Source: Kitasatospora acidiphila
Lineage (GTDB): Bacteria > Actinomycetota > Actinomycetes > Streptomycetales > Streptomycetaceae
Assembly (NCBI RefSeq): GCF_006636205.1
Contig: NZ_VIGB01000003.1
Location: 496,001 to 560,000, forward strand
Length of the DNA: 64,000 bases
Direction: 5' to 3'
Part shown: piece by piece, positions 61,275 to 64,000 of the stretch
How the letters are laid out: each line of letters begins with the position of its first letter
How positions within the stretch are numbered: position 1 is the stretch's first letter
Program-made: the position numbers and the translations under genes
Notes under the pieces: model-generated
The model's input: the letters and a program-made list of their open reading frames with translations, nothing else
Database searches by the model: none
Told to the model about the DNA's origin: nothing

Positions 61275-62095
61275 GTTCGTCAGCGTATGGGGCCAGCGCC
61301 GCAGGGCGCCGGCTTGCACTCAGCCGCACTGGATCACGGGCGGCTGGCTTGGTAGGACCGTCCGTCGCGCAGGAGAGCCCAGAGGACGTTGACACGTCGG
61401 CGGGCGAGGGCGAGTACAGCCTGGGCATGTGTCTTGCCTTCCGCGCGTTTGCGGTCGTAGTAGCGGCGGGAGTCCGGGTAGCAGGTGATGCTACTCAAGA
61501 ATCGGGCTGGCGCAGTTCCGAGGTGAGGCCCACTAGCGCATTCTCCCGCCTGCCAGACCCAAGTGACGGCTTTTCGGGCAACTGCGCCCGGTGCTGGTCT
61601 ACGTCGACAAATCGCCCCTTGGTGGATGGTTCTGGGGCCCGGGCCTCGCCCGTCAGCCACGGCGGTGCCGCGCGTGCCTACGGGCGGGCGGAGGCGGGCC
61701 AGCCGCGCGGCCGGCTACGGCTGTGCGGCGGAGCCACCCTCGCGCCGCCCGCTACCCCGACTTGTTCTTGAACGTCTCCTCGATCAGCCACAGGGCACTC
61801 TCAGGACCGTTGCCGATCGCCACGGACGCGCGGATCGCAACGCACGCCGCACGCGAAGCGCGCTGAGCCATCGTCCCTGACTTGTCGGCTCGTCGGCCGG
61901 GTGGTCGCGCCCACGTCGGCCGGCCTGCCCAACCGCGTGCGCCTCGCTCGTCGGGCCCATGAGGCCCGTCATGCACGGTTGCCGATCAGGTGTCTCCGAA
62001 CCACCGGCCTGTGACTGGGCGTTATGGCATGCTCACCCGAGGGCGACGGAGAGGTTCGCCGTACGGACAGCCGATGCACCAGGGGTGGGACCAGC
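61275..62095. other. 821-base degraded region between the hypothetical gene and the mobile-element genes
   Basis: It contains the IS110 tail (below), a possible 39-residue minus-strand peptide at 61752-61871 (MAQRASRAACVAIRASVAIG...), and otherwise broken short frames. No intact gene or RNA was recognised. I saw no clean IS ends flanking the IS110 fragment. Confidence 0.5.
61334..61510 (-). mobile_element. IS110-family transposase C-terminal remnant
   Basis: The frame from about 61510 down to the stop at 61334 encodes the C-terminal tail of an IS110-type transposase: FLSSITCYPDSRRYYDRKRA, then EGKTHAQAVLALARRRVNVL, ending LWALLRDGRSYQ. These are the last ~50 of ~400 residues; the catalytic DEDD and Ser domains are absent. 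It is a relic of an insertion. Confidence 0.75.
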
Positions 62096-62305
62096 ATGTT
62101 GTCGGTCAGCGCGACCGTGTTCTTCGCAATCGTCATCTACCTGCTGCTGGCCCGGCGTACTGAGGCTCGTAGCCGTGTCAACGAACGGCTGACCGCGTTT
62201 GTCTGCGTGGTGTTCGGCGTTCTCATCGCGTCGAGTTCCTGGGGGCAGATGATCTTGCACTTGGTCGGGAACGTGTTCGGAATCGTCGGCCAGGCGACCC
62301 GCTGA
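62096..62305 (+). CDS. Small two-segment membrane protein
   Basis: A 69-residue protein with two hydrophobic segments (MLSVSATVFFAIVIYLLLA and LTAFVCVVFGVLIASSSWGQ). AGGGGTGGGA lies upstream of the ATG at 62096, inside a longer frame whose first part is not coding-like. Such small membrane proteins are common in actinomycete integrative elements (Spd-type), consistent with the integrase and Mrr gene nearby. Confidence 0.6.
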   Translation: MLSVSATVFFAIVIYLLLARRTEARSRVNERLTAFVCVVFGVLIASSSWGQMILHLVGNVFGIVGQATR

Positions 62306-62449
62306 CGCTCCGGTGTGCGCGTGCGCGGCTGACGTTCTGTCAGGGATGGGTGATGTCATGGGTGCCGTAGGCATGTCCACGTACTGGGAGTGGGACCGGG
62401 TGGCTCGGCTGGGACGGGGTGCGCTTGTCGTCGGCATCGGGGGTGGGCG

Positions 62450-63178
62450 GTGACTGCGCGCAGGCCTCCGGCCCGCCGGCGCAGCAGCGGGCGCCGGCCG
62501 AAGAAGGCCGCCACCGGGTCGGATGAGTTGTGGCTCTTCGTTGTCGGTGCGGTGGTTGCGCTCGCCGTGGTGGTCACGGTGTTGCGGTGGCTGGCGACCC
62601 ACGTCTGGGTGCTGGTGCTGCTGGCGCTGATCGGGGCCGGGGTGGCGGTCTTCTTCGTCCGCCGACTGCTCGATCAACAGCGCGCCGAGCAGGCCCGGCA
62701 GTTGGCCGACTTGGAGCGCCAGCGCCGGCTGCGGCTGACGCTGACCGGGCCCGGGGGCCTGGACCACATGCGCCACGACGCCTTCGAGTTCGCGGTACGC
62801 GACCTGCTGCTGCGCGACGGCTGCACCGCGCATCGGGTCGGCCAGGGCGGTGACCAGAGCGCGGACGTGCTGGCCACGGATCCGATGGGCCGTACCTGGG
62901 TGCTGCAGTGCAAGCACAAGCAGGACCCGATCGGTGGCGCGCCGGTGTCGGTCGGCGTGCTGTACAGCCTGGTGGGCGCGAACGAGCGGGTGCACAAGGC
63001 CCAGGTGCCGGTGGTGGTCACCAACGGCCGCTTCACCAAGCCGTCGGTGAAGTGGGGCGCCGAGCAGAACGTGCTCCTGGTCGACCGTGATCTGCTGGGG
63101 CGCTGGGCCTCCAGCGGCCGGCCGCTGTGGGATCTGCTGCCCCGCGTCCCGGGCCCGCGCGGCGCCCAGGGCGGCTGA
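62450..63178 (+). CDS. Membrane-anchored Mrr-like restriction endonuclease
   Basis: A 242-residue protein starting at GTG 62450. A basic N-terminus is followed by two transmembrane segments (about 31-75, LWLFVVGAVVALAVVVTVL and VWVLVLLALIGAGVAVFFV) and a coiled helix (RRLLDQQRAEQARQLADLERQ). The C-terminal Mrr_cat domain (about 105-225) shows GGDQSADVLATD and WVLQCKHKQDPI, i.e. the D-...-QxK version of PD-(D/E)xK, then VVVTNGRFTKPSVKW. It would cut foreign or modified DNA at the inner face of the membrane. The gene ends where the integrase remnant begins. Confidence 0.85.
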   Translation: MTARRPPARRRSSGRRPKKAATGSDELWLFVVGAVVALAVVVTVLRWLATHVWVLVLLALIGAGVAVFFVRRLLDQQRAEQARQLADLERQRRLRLTLTGPGGLDHMRHDAFEFAVRDLLLRDGCTAHRVGQGGDQSADVLATDPMGRTWVLQCKHKQDPIGGAPVSVGVLYSLVGANERVHKAQVPVVVTNGRFTKPSVKWGAEQNVLLVDRDLLGRWASSGRPLWDLLPRVPGPRGAQGG

Positions 63179-64000
63179 TCCCCCCTTCGCATCCCGCGCC
63201 ACCTTGCGCTCACCCCCGGAGCGGCCGATCAGCTTCAAGCCCATCGTCGCCGGCGAGCGCAGGATCTTGCCGATACTCGAGGCGTTCCACTGGTTCGCCG
63301 GCGGCTTCTTGCGCTTGCTGCTGTAGCCCTCGCCCTGGTTCCGGTACACGTGCGTCGTCGGCGTGTCGAAGCCCGCCGCCTCCAAGGCGGCGGCGATCAT
63401 CCACTGACTCTGCCCCCGCACCACCAGCCGACCCATGTACCGCACCGCCTCCGACGTCACCGGATCCGGCTCCAACGTCCGCCCACCCCCGGCCCGGTCC
63501 ACGATCCGGTACCCGTACGGCGGCTGACCACCCGCCCACCGATCCGTCTTCCGCAGATGCTTGTGCGCCCCCGCCACCCGCGCCTTGATCCGCTTCAACT
63601 CCATCTCCGCGAAGATCGACGCCAACATCAGGAACACCTTCGCCATCTCATTCCCGAACGAACTCCCCCTCCCCTCCCGGTAATCCAACGTGATCCCGTC
63701 ATCCGCGAACACCAGAACCTTGCCGTTCTCCTCCGCCCAATGCGCCACATCCGCACAGTCCTTCGCCGACCGGAAAGCCCGGTCCACCTTCGCCCACACC
63801 AACGCATCCCAATCGTCCTTCCGATCGGTCAACCACGGCCCCAGATCCGGCCGCTTCCACGGCGCCACCTGCGCCGACACATCCAAATCCTCGAACGCCC
63901 CCACGATCTCCCACGACTGCCCCAGCGCATGCCGAGTCCCCGACTCCGCCTGCACCAGATGCGACACCTTCCCCTCATCCCCATGCGTATCCGACACCCG
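63179..64000 (-). pseudogene. Large serine integrase, 3' end lost (5' end just outside window)
   Basis: The frame begins beyond base 64000. Arg-Val-Ser at the very edge (Ser codon 63994-63992) would be the Y-x-R-x-S catalytic serine. The resolvase core follows (WDALVWAKVDRAFRSAKDCADV, MAKVFLMLASIFAEMELKRI), then the recombinase domain (GGQPPYGYRIVDRAGGGRTL, WNASSIGKILRSPATMGLKL). It ends at ARDAKGG, at base ~63182, abutting the stop of the Mrr gene; the zinc-ribbon and coiled-coil parts of a ~500-residue enzyme are missing. The longer open frame is a shadow of the Mrr gene. Confidence 0.8.

Noticed and set aside
61334..61510. Bridge-RNA locus of the IS110 element
   Set aside because: Only the C-terminal coding tail remains and no element ends were seen.
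62033..63178. Integrase C-terminus continuing through the Mrr gene
   Set aside because: The open frame continues only as antisense of the Mrr gene; integrase-like sequence ends at ARDAKGG.

Overview
The window is high-GC actinobacterial chromosome, most likely from a streptomycete (Streptomyces or Kitasatospora). The evidence is the very GC-rich third codon positions, GTG and TTG starts, a SepF-like division protein, a PAS/GAF/SpoIIE/RsbW-type multidomain phosphatase, ROK and DeoR/GntR sugar-type regulators, and actinomycete-type STAND/WD40 proteins. I saw no tRNA, rRNA or CRISPR array.

Layout. 0-3 kb: the end of an FAD amine oxidase, a spermidine-synthase-like methyltransferase and an alpha/beta hydrolase. 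2.9-6.9 kb: a sugar-phosphate locus with a DeoR repressor divergent from an overlapping operon of a gutted SIS-isomerase remnant, a ROK kinase, a PfkB kinase and a class II aldolase. 7-14.4 kb: an AlkZ-like glycosylase protein, a glycerophosphodiesterase, a TOBE/HTH regulator, a ROK repressor divergent from an MFS exporter, and small housekeeping genes. 14.7-17.5 kb: a SepF-like protein and the SpoIIE-family phosphatase. 17.6-26.6 kb: one minus-strand operon of AtuA-like protein, acyl-CoA carboxylase beta and alpha subunits, acyl-CoA dehydrogenase, acyl-CoA ligase and TetR repressor, which looks like catabolism of branched or terpenoid acyl-CoAs. 26.8-34.2 kb: mixed genes, including an apparent deletion-fusion of a quinone oxidoreductase with a DUF2332 gene beside a TetR gene with twin operators, and an orphan protein resembling EF-G domain IV. 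34.4-37.6 kb: a LysR regulator and the tdh-kbl threonine degradation operon. 38-44 kb: a secreted protein with two near-identical amyloid-like repeats, a GNAT, an enoyl-CoA hydratase, bioF and a Ski2-like helicase. 45-48.5 kb: bioB-bioA-bioD. 48.5-52.7 kb: a methyltransferase, ROK and GntR regulators, and exonuclease III.

The last 11 kb (53.3-64 kb) is accessory DNA. It holds a Shedu-type (DUF4263) nuclease gene broken by a stop codon and a probable frameshift, a STAND NTPase with 14 WD40-like blades, a small helical protein overlapping that STAND gene, an AbiJ-N-terminus-like protein, an IS110 transposase tail, a membrane-anchored Mrr-like nuclease, and a large serine integrase cut off exactly where the Mrr gene ends. 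This is a decaying defence/mobile island next to core gene xth.

The most interesting point is the STAND/small-protein pair. The small protein ends in two copies of a short (V/I)-Q-x-A motif, and the STAND protein begins with a matching Ser-Ser-Ile-Thr-Gln-Val-Ala-Gly-Asp motif. This is the arrangement expected for amyloid-templated immune signalling, with an NLR-like sensor seeding a cell-death effector. A second candidate of general interest is the secreted two-repeat protein at 38.1-38.6 kb, whose repeats resemble the HET-s type of beta-solenoid repeat.
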